Shown here: in pieces, positions 24,965-32,996 of the stretch
Layout of the letters: every line of letters starts with the position of its first letter
Numbering within the stretch: position 1 is the stretch's first letter
Source of the DNA: JBBIND01 sp037444075
GTDB lineage: Bacteria > Acidobacteriota > Terriglobia > Bryobacterales > Bryobacteraceae
Assembly: GCA_037444075.1 (NCBI GenBank)
Contig: JBBIND010000039.1
Span: forward strand, 1-39,349
Reading direction: 5' to 3'
Length of the DNA: 39,349 nucleotides
Made by a program: the position numbers and the translations under genes
The notes under the pieces: generated by a model
Databases searched by the model: none
What the model was told of the DNA's origin: nothing
Seen by the model: only the letters and a program-made list of their open reading frames with translations

Positions 24965-26188
24965 ATGGACATGCTCAACATGCCCCCACTTGCCCTCCTA
25001 GCAGGGGGACCGGACGCCCTGAAAATTCCTCTGGCCATGCTGCTGGTGTTCAGCGCGGCGAAACTGTTGGCAGAGGTCTTTGAGCAGATCGGGCAACCGG
25101 CGATTGTGGGTGAGATCATCGCCGGCATCCTGATAGGTCCGAGCGTGTTGGGATGGATTTCGCCGGACAATTTCCTGTCCGCGCTGGCCGACCTGGGTGT
25201 GATGTTCCTGCTCTTCCGCGTGGGGCTCGAGGTCAAATCCTCCGAGTTGATGCGCGTCGGAGGACCCGCCTTGCTGGTGGCCATGCTCGGAGTGCTGGTC
25301 CCATTCGGGCTCGGCTGGGGGATCATGCTGCTGTGGGGCGAGCCTCAGATCGAGGCCATCTTTGTCGGCGCCGCGATGGTCGCCACGAGCGTCGGCATCA
25401 CCGCCCAAGTTCTTGCGTCGAAAGGTCTTCTACAGCACACGGCGAGCCGCCTCATCTTAGCGGCAGCAGTGATCGACGACGTGCTTGGCCTCCTCGTGCT
25501 GGCGGCTGTGAGCAGCATGGCCAAGGGGAAGGTGAATGTCCTCGAATTGCTGCTGACAGCCGTCCTGGCTATCGGCTTCACCTTCATCATCGCGAAGTGG
25601 GGGACGACGGCCCTGGGGCGCGCGGTGCCTACGATGGAGGCGCGCCTGCGAGCGGGAGAAGTGCAGTTCAACCTGGCCCTGGTTTTGCTGTTCGGCTTGT
25701 CCGTGCTGGCCATTTACGCCGGTGTAGCAGCCATCATCGGCGCGTTCCTCGCCGGCGTAGCCCTGGCTGAGACGGTGAGCCACCGGGTGCACGACCTGGC
25801 TCACGGCGTGACTGAACTACTCGTGCCCTTCTTCCTCGCCGGCATAGGTCTGCACCTGGATTTGGCCGCGTTCAAAGATCCCTCAGTGCTCACCCTGTCC
25901 GTCATCATTCTGGTGGCTGCCGTCTTCTCCAAGATGGTGGGATGCGGCGTGGGAGCGTATTCCATGGGCTGGCAGAACATGTTCCGGGTCGGCGCGGGGA
26001 TGGTGCCGCGAGGTGAAGTAGGCATGGTGGTCGCGCAGATCGGCTTGAGCCTGGGGGTAATCCAGAACAAGATCTATGCGGTGGTAGTGTTTATGGCCGT
26101 GGCCACCACGCTGGTGGCGCCTCCGATGCTCAAAGCTGCATTTAAGGGCGTGGAAGGCCCCGGGCGCGAGTCGTTCCACCTGGGCTAA
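24965..26188 (+). CDS. CPA2 Na+(K+)/H+ antiporter
   Basis: A 407-residue membrane antiporter of the cation:proton antiporter-2 family, without the C-terminal TrkA domains of Kef. About 12-13 hydrophobic helices. The motif AAVIDDVLGLLVL (DD at 171-172) is the double-Asp ion site of electrogenic Na+/2H+ exchangers such as NapA. Other landmarks are GQPAIVGEIIAGILIGPSVLG, FLLFRVGLEV and MVPRGEVGMVVAQIG. The ATG at 24965 is preferred; an in-frame TTG at 24941 would add eight residues. Being first in a row with compatible-solute genes suggests a role in salt or pH stress. It is separated from gpgS by 93 bases carrying small hairpins. Confidence 0.88.
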   Translation: MDMLNMPPLALLAGGPDALKIPLAMLLVFSAAKLLAEVFEQIGQPAIVGEIIAGILIGPSVLGWISPDNFLSALADLGVMFLLFRVGLEVKSSELMRVGGPALLVAMLGVLVPFGLGWGIMLLWGEPQIEAIFVGAAMVATSVGITAQVLASKGLLQHTASRLILAAAVIDDVLGLLVLAAVSSMAKGKVNVLELLLTAVLAIGFTFIIAKWGTTALGRAVPTMEARLRAGEVQFNLALVLLFGLSVLAIYAGVAAIIGAFLAGVALAETVSHRVHDLAHGVTELLVPFFLAGIGLHLDLAAFKDPSVLTLSVIILVAAVFSKMVGCGVGAYSMGWQNMFRVGAGMVPRGEVGMVVAQIGLSLGVIQNKIYAVVVFMAVATTLVAPPMLKAAFKGVEGPGRESFHLG

Positions 26189-26245
26189 GACCTTCACCCC
26201 TTTTCCGGCGATTTCTCCTCTGTTCAGGGGATGCCCTGCCGCGAC

Positions 26246-26278
26246 GGTTTCCGTTAACTTTGACAAGGAAAGGAAACC
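26246..26278 (+). promoter_or_regulatory. Hairpin that could mask the gpgS ribosome site
   Basis: GGTTTCC (26246-26252) is a perfect inverted match of GGAAACC (26272-26278). The 3' arm overlaps the AAGGAAAGG ribosome site before the GTG at 26282. A separate CAGGG-GATG-CCCTG hairpin lies just upstream (26225-26238). Such a fold could make translation respond to temperature or ionic strength; that is inference. Confidence 0.3.
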
Positions 26279-26281
26279 ATC

Positions 26282-27499
26282 GTGGCTGACTTCTATCAAA
26301 CCGGTGCCGTCACCACTCTGCACCGCCTGAGACGAGATGGCACCGCTCGCGTGGAGGCGGAACTGGAGAAGTTCGCCGGCGCGAATCCGATCGGACTCGT
26401 CCTGCCGGCGCTTTACTCGGAATTCGAAACGCCTTCCATGCGGCGCATCGTGGACGAACTGGCCAAAGTGCGCTACCTGCACAGGATCGTCCTGGCGTTG
26501 GGACGCGCCACGGCGGACCAATACGCCAAAGCCCGCGATTTTTTCCACGACTTCCCCATGCCGGTGACGTTCCTGTGGATTGACAGCGAGAGGATCCAAA
26601 GCCTCTTCCAGATGCTGGCGGAGAGGGGCTTGTCGGCGGGACCTGACGGCAAGGGACGCTCCTGCTGGCTCGCCTACGGCTATATGCTGGCGGCGGGGGA
26701 TTGCGACGTCATCGCCCTGCACGATTGCGACATCCTCACCTACGACCGCGAATTACTGGCCCGCTTGTGCTACCCGGTCGCCAACCCCAACCTGGGCTTC
26801 GAATTCTGCAAGGGGTTCTACGCCAGAGTGACGGACCGCATGCACGGGCGCGTGACGCGGCTCTTCATCACACCGCTGGTGCGCTCCATGCTGACATTGG
26901 CTCCCTCGGCCGCCTTTCTGCGGTTCCTGGACAGCTTCCGGTATCCGCTGGCCGGGGAATTCGCCATGCGCGCCAACCTGGCCCGCGTCAACCGGATTCC
27001 CGGCGATTGGGGCCTTGAAGTAGGCGTACTGGCCGAGGTCCACCGAAACTGTGCGCTGGGCCGCATCTGCCAATCGGATCTGGCCGACACTTACGAACAC
27101 AAGCACCAGGCGTTATCGGCAGACGACGCCACCACGGGCTTGAGGCGCATGTCCAGCGACATCGCCAAGGCGCTCTATCGGATCCTGGCCGGAGAAGGTG
27201 TCGTCTTTTCCGAAGCCGACTTTCGCGTGCTCCAACTGCGCTATGTGCGGCTGGCAGAGGACACTATCGGCCGCTATTATGCTGACGCCATGCTGAACGG
27301 GCTGAAGTTCGACCGCCACGGCGAAGAAGTAGCCGTGGCCACCTTCGCCCGCTGCCTTCAGGAAGCCGCCGCTGAATTCTGCCAGGATCCGTTGGGGAAG
27401 CCGCTCATCCCGAACTGGAACCGGGTTCTGGCTGCCATACCTGAGTTTTTCGACCGGTTGCTGGCAGCGGTCGAAAAAGATTCCCGGGAGATGAAGTAG
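26282..27499 (+). CDS. gpgS: Glucosyl-3-phosphoglycerate synthase (GT81)
   Basis: A 405-residue GT-A glycosyltransferase. It should transfer glucose from NDP-glucose to 3-phosphoglycerate, giving glucosyl-3-phosphoglycerate, precursor of the compatible solute glucosylglycerate. Family landmarks: GLVLPALYSEFETPSM (about 38-53), GKGRS (123-127), a metal-binding DCD (148-150), GRVTRLFITPLV, YPLAGEFAMR (221-230), WGLEVGVLAEV (243-253) and the His-rich YEHKHQ (271-276). The order GRVT, PLAGE, G-E-G-L, His matches mycobacterial GpgS. GTG start with AAAGGA upstream. A second glycosyltransferase follows 37 bases later, and a matching phosphatase is encoded at 29565-30362. Confidence 0.82.
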   Translation: MADFYQTGAVTTLHRLRRDGTARVEAELEKFAGANPIGLVLPALYSEFETPSMRRIVDELAKVRYLHRIVLALGRATADQYAKARDFFHDFPMPVTFLWIDSERIQSLFQMLAERGLSAGPDGKGRSCWLAYGYMLAAGDCDVIALHDCDILTYDRELLARLCYPVANPNLGFEFCKGFYARVTDRMHGRVTRLFITPLVRSMLTLAPSAAFLRFLDSFRYPLAGEFAMRANLARVNRIPGDWGLEVGVLAEVHRNCALGRICQSDLADTYEHKHQALSADDATTGLRRMSSDIAKALYRILAGEGVVFSEADFRVLQLRYVRLAEDTIGRYYADAMLNGLKFDRHGEEVAVATFARCLQEAAAEFCQDPLGKPLIPNWNRVLAAIPEFFDRLLAAVEKDSREMK

Positions 27500-27536
27500 A
27501 AGTAGGTCTGCATCCGGGTGAAAGGGGGCACGAGAG

Positions 27537-28874
27537 ATGAGAGAAGGGCGTTTGCCCGCTGACGCAGTGCACGCGGTGGAACGCATTCAAAAAGCCGACA
27601 TTGTGGTGGGCATCCCGAGCTACAACAACGTTCGCACCATCGGCCACGTTGTGCGGGCAGCTCAGGCGGGGCTGGCGAAGTACTTCCCGCAGTATCACGC
27701 GCTGATCGTCAACTCGGACGGCGGCTCCGGAGACGGCACGCGCGACGCCGTGATGGCGGCGCAGCTCGATGATGCCCACCTGCTGATGCTCGCCACCCCC
27801 CTGGCTCCGGTTCACCGCTTGTCGGTTCCCTATCACGGCATCCCCGGCAAGGGGAGCGCGTTCCGCATGATCTTCCAACTGGCCCGGGATCTCGAAGCGA
27901 AAGCCTGCGCGGTGGTGGACAGCGATTTGCGCTCGATCACGCCGGAGTGGTTCGACCTGCTGTTGCGCCCCGTGCTTTACGGCAACTTCGATTTCGTAGC
28001 ACCTTACTATCACCGGCACAAGTACGACGGCACCATCACTAACAGCATCATCTATCCGTTGACGCGAGCCTTGTACGGCCAACGGGTGCGCCAGCCTATC
28101 GGCGGCGATTTCGGCGTGTCCGCCCGCCTGCTGTCGCGTTACCTGGAGCGGAATGATTGGGAAACAGATGTGGCGCGCTACGGCATCGACATCTGGATGA
28201 CCACCATCGCGCTCGCCGAGGGATTCCGCGCCTGCCAGAGTTTTCTGGGCGCCAAACTGCACGACGCCAAAGACCCGGGCGCCGACTTGAGCGCCATGCT
28301 CCAGCAGGTGGTCGGCAGCGTCTTCCTGTTGATGGACGAATACCAGGGCGCGTGGCGCGCCCGGAGCGGCAGCGAACCGGTGGACTTGTTCGGCTTCCGC
28401 TTTGACGTCGGGCTGGATCCCATCGCTGTCAACACGGAACGCATGCTGACCACGTTCCGCCGCGCCTGCGAAGACTTGCGCGAAATCTGGGTGATGGCGC
28501 TGCCCAAGGCCACCATGGGAGCGGTGCAGGAGCTCGGGCGCCAGGCGGAACGCGAACCGGCCTCTTTCCATATCCCGGACCGGTTGTGGGCCGAAATCGT
28601 GATCGATTTTGCCTGTGCGCACAAGGAGATGCCTCTCGAGCGCACTCACTTGCTGCGCTCGCTGACTCCTCTGTACATCGCGCGGGTGGCCTCCTTTGTC
28701 ATCGAGACGCGCGAGATGTACGCGGCTCAGGTGGAGGATAGAATCGAACACCTGGCCCAATGCTTTGAAGAGTTGAAGCCTTACCTGATTGCACGTTGGA
28801 ATGACAAAGACGGGAGGGTGACCCCGCCCAGCGCGGCGCCGGAACAACCCGACAAGTCTACGATGGAGGTGTAA
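27537..28874 (+). CDS. GT-A glycosyltransferase, probable second sugar transfer in the glucosylglycerate pathway
   Basis: A 445-residue cytoplasmic glycosyltransferase. GT2-like core: VGIPSYNN (24-31), NSDGGSGDGT (59-68), GKGSAFR (104-110), the metal-binding DSD (128-130), QPIGGDFG (186-193) and YGIDIWMTT (215-223). The PLGG-E/D then W-GIDT arrangement also resembles mannosylglycerate synthase (GT78). Residues about 290-420 form an extra mostly helical part. Placed directly after gpgS and before a turgor-type membrane protein, it may add mannose or glucose to glucosylglycerate, as in the mannosylglucosylglycerate route known from Petrotoga and Rhodopirellula. The sugar specificity is not readable from sequence. 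AAGGGGG upstream supports the ATG. Confidence 0.75.
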   Translation: MREGRLPADAVHAVERIQKADIVVGIPSYNNVRTIGHVVRAAQAGLAKYFPQYHALIVNSDGGSGDGTRDAVMAAQLDDAHLLMLATPLAPVHRLSVPYHGIPGKGSAFRMIFQLARDLEAKACAVVDSDLRSITPEWFDLLLRPVLYGNFDFVAPYYHRHKYDGTITNSIIYPLTRALYGQRVRQPIGGDFGVSARLLSRYLERNDWETDVARYGIDIWMTTIALAEGFRACQSFLGAKLHDAKDPGADLSAMLQQVVGSVFLLMDEYQGAWRARSGSEPVDLFGFRFDVGLDPIAVNTERMLTTFRRACEDLREIWVMALPKATMGAVQELGRQAEREPASFHIPDRLWAEIVIDFACAHKEMPLERTHLLRSLTPLYIARVASFVIETREMYAAQVEDRIEHLAQCFEELKPYLIARWNDKDGRVTPPSAAPEQPDKSTMEV

Positions 28875-28877
28875 GCC

Positions 28878-29585
28878 ATGATCGAAACCCTCAAACAAAT
28901 CGTGGAGAAGGCGCTGGAGCGGCTCAGCGACACGGTCACCGCCTACCTGCCTCCCCTGCTGGCCTGCCTCACGATTCTACTGGCCGCTTATTTGATTGCG
29001 CTGCTGGTCCGATGGCTGCTCAACCGGATCTTCAAGGGCACCGGCCTGGACCGCTTTCTGCACCAGAGTGGTCTGACGGGCGTGCTTGGCCGCCCGGGGC
29101 GTGTCCGCACGACCCGCCTGGTGAGCGGAACCGCCTACTGGGCCATCCTGATTCTGGGCTTCCTCACCGGCTTGAGCGCATTCAACACGGCGCTGACGAC
29201 GCGCATGGTAGAGACAGTGGTCTTCATGCTGCCGAAACTCCTCACCACGGCGGCTATCCTGCTGGCCGGCGGGTGGCTGGGGCAGTATCTGAGCCGCAGC
29301 ACGCTCATCTGGGCTTGCAACGAAGGGCTGCCTGCGCCGCGCCGGATATCAGCGGCCGTGCGGATTGTGATCATCTTTGTCGCCATCGTGGTGGCAGCTG
29401 AGCATTTGAACTTCGCCCGCAGCGTCTTTCTGGCGGCCTTCGTTCTCCTGGTCGGTGGAGCCGTATTGGCGGCCAGCCTCGCGCTGGGATTGGGCGCTCG
29501 AGGCGCGGTGCAGAAGTACCTGCTTTCGGAAGACACCCAGCCGTCCGAACAACCGCGGGAACCTTCAATCCTGGATCACCTCTAG
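28878..29585 (+). CDS. Mechanosensitive-channel-like TM-helix protein
   Basis: A 235-residue inner-membrane protein with about five hydrophobic helices and two copies of the conserved TM-helix repeat of the CmpX/MscS-like group (LLAAYLIALLVRWLLNRIF with FLHQSGL, and LLAGGWLGQYLSRSTLIW). The MscS beta/cytoplasmic domain is absent, so it is a short form; whether it conducts ions alone is unknown. It begins three bases after the glycosyltransferase stop, with GGAGGT inside the previous gene, so translation is coupled. A pressure-sensing or solute-release role fits its osmolyte neighbours (inference). It overlaps the convergent phosphatase gene by 21 bases. Confidence 0.8.
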   Translation: MIETLKQIVEKALERLSDTVTAYLPPLLACLTILLAAYLIALLVRWLLNRIFKGTGLDRFLHQSGLTGVLGRPGRVRTTRLVSGTAYWAILILGFLTGLSAFNTALTTRMVETVVFMLPKLLTTAAILLAGGWLGQYLSRSTLIWACNEGLPAPRRISAAVRIVIIFVAIVVAAEHLNFARSVFLAAFVLLVGGAVLAASLALGLGARGAVQKYLLSEDTQPSEQPREPSILDHL

Positions 29586-30362
29586 CACGGCCTCATTCCA
29601 GCCCTCCGGGCCCGGACGCCGCGTCAGGCGGCCCCGGGGCACGGCGCGCTGAAGCTCTTCCGCGAAGCGTGACCGTATGAGGACGGGCTCGTCCACAACG
29701 TTCAGGAAAGCCGCGTCGTTGAGGCCGTCGCCGAGTCCCAGACTCCGCACGCTGCCGTGTTGCTCGACGAACAGGCCCGTCAGGCGTTGTACGGCGGCGG
29801 CCTTGCCGCTGGCCCCAAGGATGTGGTGGAAGCGGCCGCCGCGCGTCCATCGCTTGCCTCGCGCCTCAATCGCCTTCAGTAAGGCGCCTGACTTGCTTTC
29901 GTCCAGAATCTCAAAGGCCTCGTCGTATTCACGCTTCCGGGCCAGCGCCGCCTCATCGACAGGCAATTGGCATCGGGCCGCCACTTGCTCATCCGTCATG
30001 GCGTGGAAAGCCGCGACGGGGCATTGGGTTTGCCGGCTCGCCTCGAGCAAAGATTCCACCAGATCCTCGTAGCGGTCGCCGAGTTCCATCACTTCATAGC
30101 CTTCCCGGTGAGCCCCAGACGGGACGGCAAAGGGGAAGTAACCTTCCGGCACAAAGACGGCGCCGCCGTTCTCCACGATGAAGGGGTGGGTATTGCCAGT
30201 CGCCTCGCGCCAGCGTTCGACTTCGGCGCGGGTCTTGCTGGTGACGAACATCAGCGGAATGCCGCGCTTGCGAAGCCTCTCGAGAGCCGGCAGGGCCGGT
30301 TGGAAGGAGTACGTGTCATGGTCCAGGAGCGTACCGTCCAAGTCCGTGAACACCAGCCACAT
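29565..30362 (-). CDS. Mannosyl/glucosyl-3-phosphoglycerate phosphatase (HAD-IIB)
   Basis: A 265-residue HAD phosphatase of the mannosyl-3-phosphoglycerate phosphatase (MpgP/YedP) family. HAD motifs: VFTDLDGTLL (nucleophile Asp at 7), MFVTSKTRAE (motif II), KSGALLKA / GASGKAAAV (motif III Lys region) and GLGDGLNDAAFL (motif IV). Family-specific segments IVENGGAVFVPEGYF and GGRFHHIL are present. It would remove phosphate from the product of the synthase at 26282-27499, finishing glucosylglycerate. It is on the opposite strand but converges on the same cluster. The start is the ATG at 30362; the longer frame to 30443 overlaps the divergent kinase gene. No clear ribosome site is seen, so initiation may be leaderless. 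Confidence 0.85.
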   Translation of the reverse strand: MWLVFTDLDGTLLDHDTYSFQPALPALERLRKRGIPLMFVTSKTRAEVERWREATGNTHPFIVENGGAVFVPEGYFPFAVPSGAHREGYEVMELGDRYEDLVESLLEASRQTQCPVAAFHAMTDEQVAARCQLPVDEAALARKREYDEAFEILDESKSGALLKAIEARGKRWTRGGRFHHILGASGKAAAVQRLTGLFVEQHGSVRSLGLGDGLNDAAFLNVVDEPVLIRSRFAEELQRAVPRGRLTRRPGPEGWNEAVLEVIQD

Positions 30363-30376
30363 ACTATGCTTAGAAT
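30347..30376 (+). promoter_or_regulatory. Possible promoter for the histidine kinase gene
   Basis: TGAACA (30347-30352, four of six) and TAGAAT (30371-30376, five of six) are 18 bases apart, within the 5' end of the divergent phosphatase gene. The two start codons are only 31 bases apart, so the promoters must overlap. Confidence 0.35.
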
Positions 30377-30393
30377 ACGAGAGTCGGCCTGCC

Positions 30394-31731
30394 ATGCGGT
30401 CGCACACCAGATACATTTTCGCCGGCAGCTTCGGCGCTCTCATTCTCCTGCTCGCCTTTTCGGGCTGGGACGCATTCCGCCGGGGAAGCGGAATCTACGC
30501 GGAGTTGGGAGCGCTGTACAGTTCCTATCAGGAGGCTGAAAGGCTGCTGAAGGACGTTGAGTCGGAAACCCGCCTGATTGAAATCTATGCGCGCGATTAC
30601 CTGCTCGACCCTTCACACATCGCCGGCGAATACTACCGGGGACGATTGCTGGATGCGAGGCGGCGGATACAGTCTTACCTGGCGCGGCTCCAGGCGCTTC
30701 TCAGTGAAGAACATGCCGGCCAACTCCAGGCCCTCAGCACTGAGTTGGACGCTTACTGGGAATCGCTGGACCCGCTGTTTGAGTGGAGTCCCCGCCAGAA
30801 GATGGTGCTCAGCGCCTTGTTCTTGCGCCAACAGGTTTTGCCCCGCCGGGAGGCCGCACTCGGTCTGGCTGAGGAAGTGCGGCGCCTGAACGAAGCGCAC
30901 CTGGCGCGGCAGAGACAAGCCGTCACCCGGAGCCAGCAGGAATTCAGACGGGACCTCGCCCGGTTGCTGGCGGTTGGCCTGTCGCTGGCCGTAGCGGTGG
31001 CAGCCGTGGGCTTCGTGCGCATCTCCCGGCTGGAGCAGCGCACCGCCCTGGAACGCCGGCGGACGGAGGAGGCTGAGGCGCGGCTGCGCCGGCTCTCCCG
31101 GCAACTGGTTGCCGCCCAGGAGGCAGAGCGCAAGTCCATCTCGCGGGAACTGCATGACCAGGTGGGGCAGATGCTGACCGCCCTGCGCTTCCAGTTGGGC
31201 GGGCTGGAGAAGCTCAGCAATGGCGCCGAACCCGGGTTCCGGGCGCACTTGGATGAAAGCAAGCGCCTGGCCGAGGACGTCGTGAAGACGGTGCGCGATA
31301 TTGCGCTTGGATTGCGCCCTTCCATGCTCGACGATTTCGGCCTGGCCCCCGCGCTGGAGTGGCAAGCCCGCGATTTCTCCCGCCGCTACGGCGTACCCGT
31401 GGAACTCCAACTGGAGGGAGAGTTGAACCGCCTGCCGGACGGACACCGCACCTGCGTCTATCGCCTCGTGCAGGAAGCCCTCACCAATTGCGCCCGCCAT
31501 GCACACTCCAAATCAATCCGCGTTGTGGCGCACAGGCACAAGACCGGCATTTCCGTCAGCATTCAGGACGACGGCCAGGGATTCCCCGCCGAACAGCCGC
31601 GCGGCCTGGGCCTGGTGGGAATCGATGAACGCGTGCAGGCCTTGGGCGGCTCCATGAACGTCTTCTCGCAGCCGGGCCGAGGAACCGTACTCAGCGCCGA
31701 GATTCCCCTGCACACAGGCGGCACCGCGTGA
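30394..31731 (+). CDS. NarL-type sensor histidine kinase (HisKA_3)
   Basis: A 445-residue membrane sensor. Helix 1 (about 8-27, FAGSFGALILLLAFSGWDAF) and helix 2 (about 190-212, LLAVGLSLAVAVAAVGFV) bracket a mostly helical extracytoplasmic region of about 160 residues, like CHASE3-type sensors. A coiled-coil linker (LERRRTEEAEARLRRLSRQLVAAQEAERK) leads to the HisKA_3 dimer helix with phospho-accepting His254 in SRELHDQVGQM. The ATPase part has EALTNCARHAHS (N box) and DDGQGFP. The stop overlaps the response regulator start by four bases (GTGA). Neighbouring osmolyte genes make osmotic sensing possible, not shown. Confidence 0.9.
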   Translation: MRSHTRYIFAGSFGALILLLAFSGWDAFRRGSGIYAELGALYSSYQEAERLLKDVESETRLIEIYARDYLLDPSHIAGEYYRGRLLDARRRIQSYLARLQALLSEEHAGQLQALSTELDAYWESLDPLFEWSPRQKMVLSALFLRQQVLPRREAALGLAEEVRRLNEAHLARQRQAVTRSQQEFRRDLARLLAVGLSLAVAVAAVGFVRISRLEQRTALERRRTEEAEARLRRLSRQLVAAQEAERKSISRELHDQVGQMLTALRFQLGGLEKLSNGAEPGFRAHLDESKRLAEDVVKTVRDIALGLRPSMLDDFGLAPALEWQARDFSRRYGVPVELQLEGELNRLPDGHRTCVYRLVQEALTNCARHAHSKSIRVVAHRHKTGISVSIQDDGQGFPAEQPRGLGLVGIDERVQALGGSMNVFSQPGRGTVLSAEIPLHTGGTA

Positions 31732-32378
31732 ACATAATCCGGGTGCTGCTGGCCGACGACCACGGCATAGTGCGCAAAGGCATGCGCTTCCTGCTGGAGA
31801 GCCAGCCGGACATCGACGTCGTGGGGGAGGCGGCCGATGGGCGTGAAGCCGCGCGCCTGGCCGCTGAACTAGTCCCGGACGTCGTCATCATGGACGTCGC
31901 CATGCCGCAGTTGAACGGCATTGACGCCGCCGCCCAGATGCTGAAGAGGCGCCCGGGCATCGGCGTCATCATCCTCAGTGTCCATTCCGATGAAAGCTAC
32001 GTCGCCCGGGCGCTTGCAGCCGGCGCTAAGGGTTACCTGCTGAAGGACTCGGCCGAGGCTGACCTCGCCCGCGCCGTGCGCCTGGTGGCGTCCGGCAAAC
32101 CGTTCTTCAGCCCGGCTATCGCTGAGACGCTGCTCGAAGACTACATGCGCAACCTGCGCCAACGCGGGTTAAGCGATTCTTATGACCTCTTGACGGACCG
32201 CGAAAAGGAAGTCCTGCAATTGCTGGCCGAGGGCAAGACCAACAAGGAAGCCGCCACTCTGCTCGACCTGAGTCCGTACACCGTGGAGAGCCACCGGACG
32301 CGGCTGATGCAGAAGCTCAATTTGCACAACACCGCCGAGATCGTGCTTTACGCGGTGCGCAAGAAGATCATCACCTGA
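31728..32378 (+). CDS. NarL/FixJ-family response regulator
   Basis: A 216-residue two-component regulator. The receiver domain (1-120) has acidic pocket DD at 10-11, phospho-acceptor Asp56 in VVIMDVAMPQLNG, and Lys in YLLKDSAEA. The LuxR-type HTH (about 150-212) has LTDREKEVLQLLAEGKTNKEAA and TVESHRTRLMQKL. GTG start overlaps the kinase stop by four bases, so both are made together. No other target is specified by sequence. Its TGA stop abuts the TCA (reverse stop) of the next, convergent gene. Confidence 0.93.
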   Translation: MNIIRVLLADDHGIVRKGMRFLLESQPDIDVVGEAADGREAARLAAELVPDVVIMDVAMPQLNGIDAAAQMLKRRPGIGVIILSVHSDESYVARALAAGAKGYLLKDSAEADLARAVRLVASGKPFFSPAIAETLLEDYMRNLRQRGLSDSYDLLTDREKEVLQLLAEGKTNKEAATLLDLSPYTVESHRTRLMQKLNLHNTAEIVLYAVRKKIIT

Positions 32379-32861
32379 TCAGGCGCGGCGCACGCGCACG
32401 CCGGCTTCGGCAAACAGCATTTCCACGAGGCCGAAGTGTTCGTCGTAGTATTCGCTCGAATACTGGCCCATGCGCTCGGCCGAGACGACCACCTCCGCGA
32501 TGCCCGCCTGCACGATGGAGCGCGCACAGTCCATACACGGCATGATTTCCACGAAGACCGTGCACCCCTCCAGCGGCGTGCCGCAGCGGGCGGCATTGCA
32601 GATGGCGTTGCGCTCGGCATGTTCCATCCACAGGTACTTGGTGGGCCTCACCAGGCGTTCAGGCACGTCATCCCGGATCCCTCGCGGGAAGGAGTTGTAG
32701 CCGGTGCTGCGTATCTCGTGCGCCGGTCCTACGATGACGCAGCCCACCTGCGTGTTCGGGTCCTTACTCCGGGCGGCCACCATCCTGCAAATCTCCAGGT
32801 AGTACTGGTCCCAACCGGGAACCTGCCGCGCCTTTGGTTGCTCTGCCATATCCCCTCGCAT
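32379..32861 (-). CDS. Deoxycytidylate deaminase-like zinc enzyme
   Basis: A 160-residue cytidine/deoxycytidylate deaminase family enzyme (ComEB-like), which deaminates dCMP to dUMP in thymidylate supply. Zinc-site motifs: HAERNAI (HAE at 81-83) and PCMDC (108-112). NTQVGCVIV and GYNSFPRGI are also typical. The ATG at 32861 has AGGA eight bases upstream; a second ATG at 32849 (MAEQ) has a purine-rich run too close to it. A precise substrate cannot be set without the allosteric residues being compared. Confidence 0.85.
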   Translation of the reverse strand: MRGDMAEQPKARQVPGWDQYYLEICRMVAARSKDPNTQVGCVIVGPAHEIRSTGYNSFPRGIRDDVPERLVRPTKYLWMEHAERNAICNAARCGTPLEGCTVFVEIMPCMDCARSIVQAGIAEVVVSAERMGQYSSEYYDEHFGLVEMLFAEAGVRVRRA

Positions 32862-32996
32862 CAGTGCGATCCTGCCGGAAAACGGGCGGCCCGCCCTTCA
32901 GTCATCCGCAACGCCCGCACTCTTCGCTGCACTCTTCACTTGATACCACGCGGCCGGCCGCGGTGTGCTATTCTCCATCCACGGGAGACGCACTGC

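Noticed and set aside
26260..26265. Perfect TTGACA before gpgS
   Set aside because: Only about 17 bases before the start codon and no -10 could fit; it is part of the hairpin loop.
27405..28898. 497-codon minus-strand open frame
   Set aside because: Antisense to the second glycosyltransferase; His/Arg/Gln-rich low-complexity translation with no domain.
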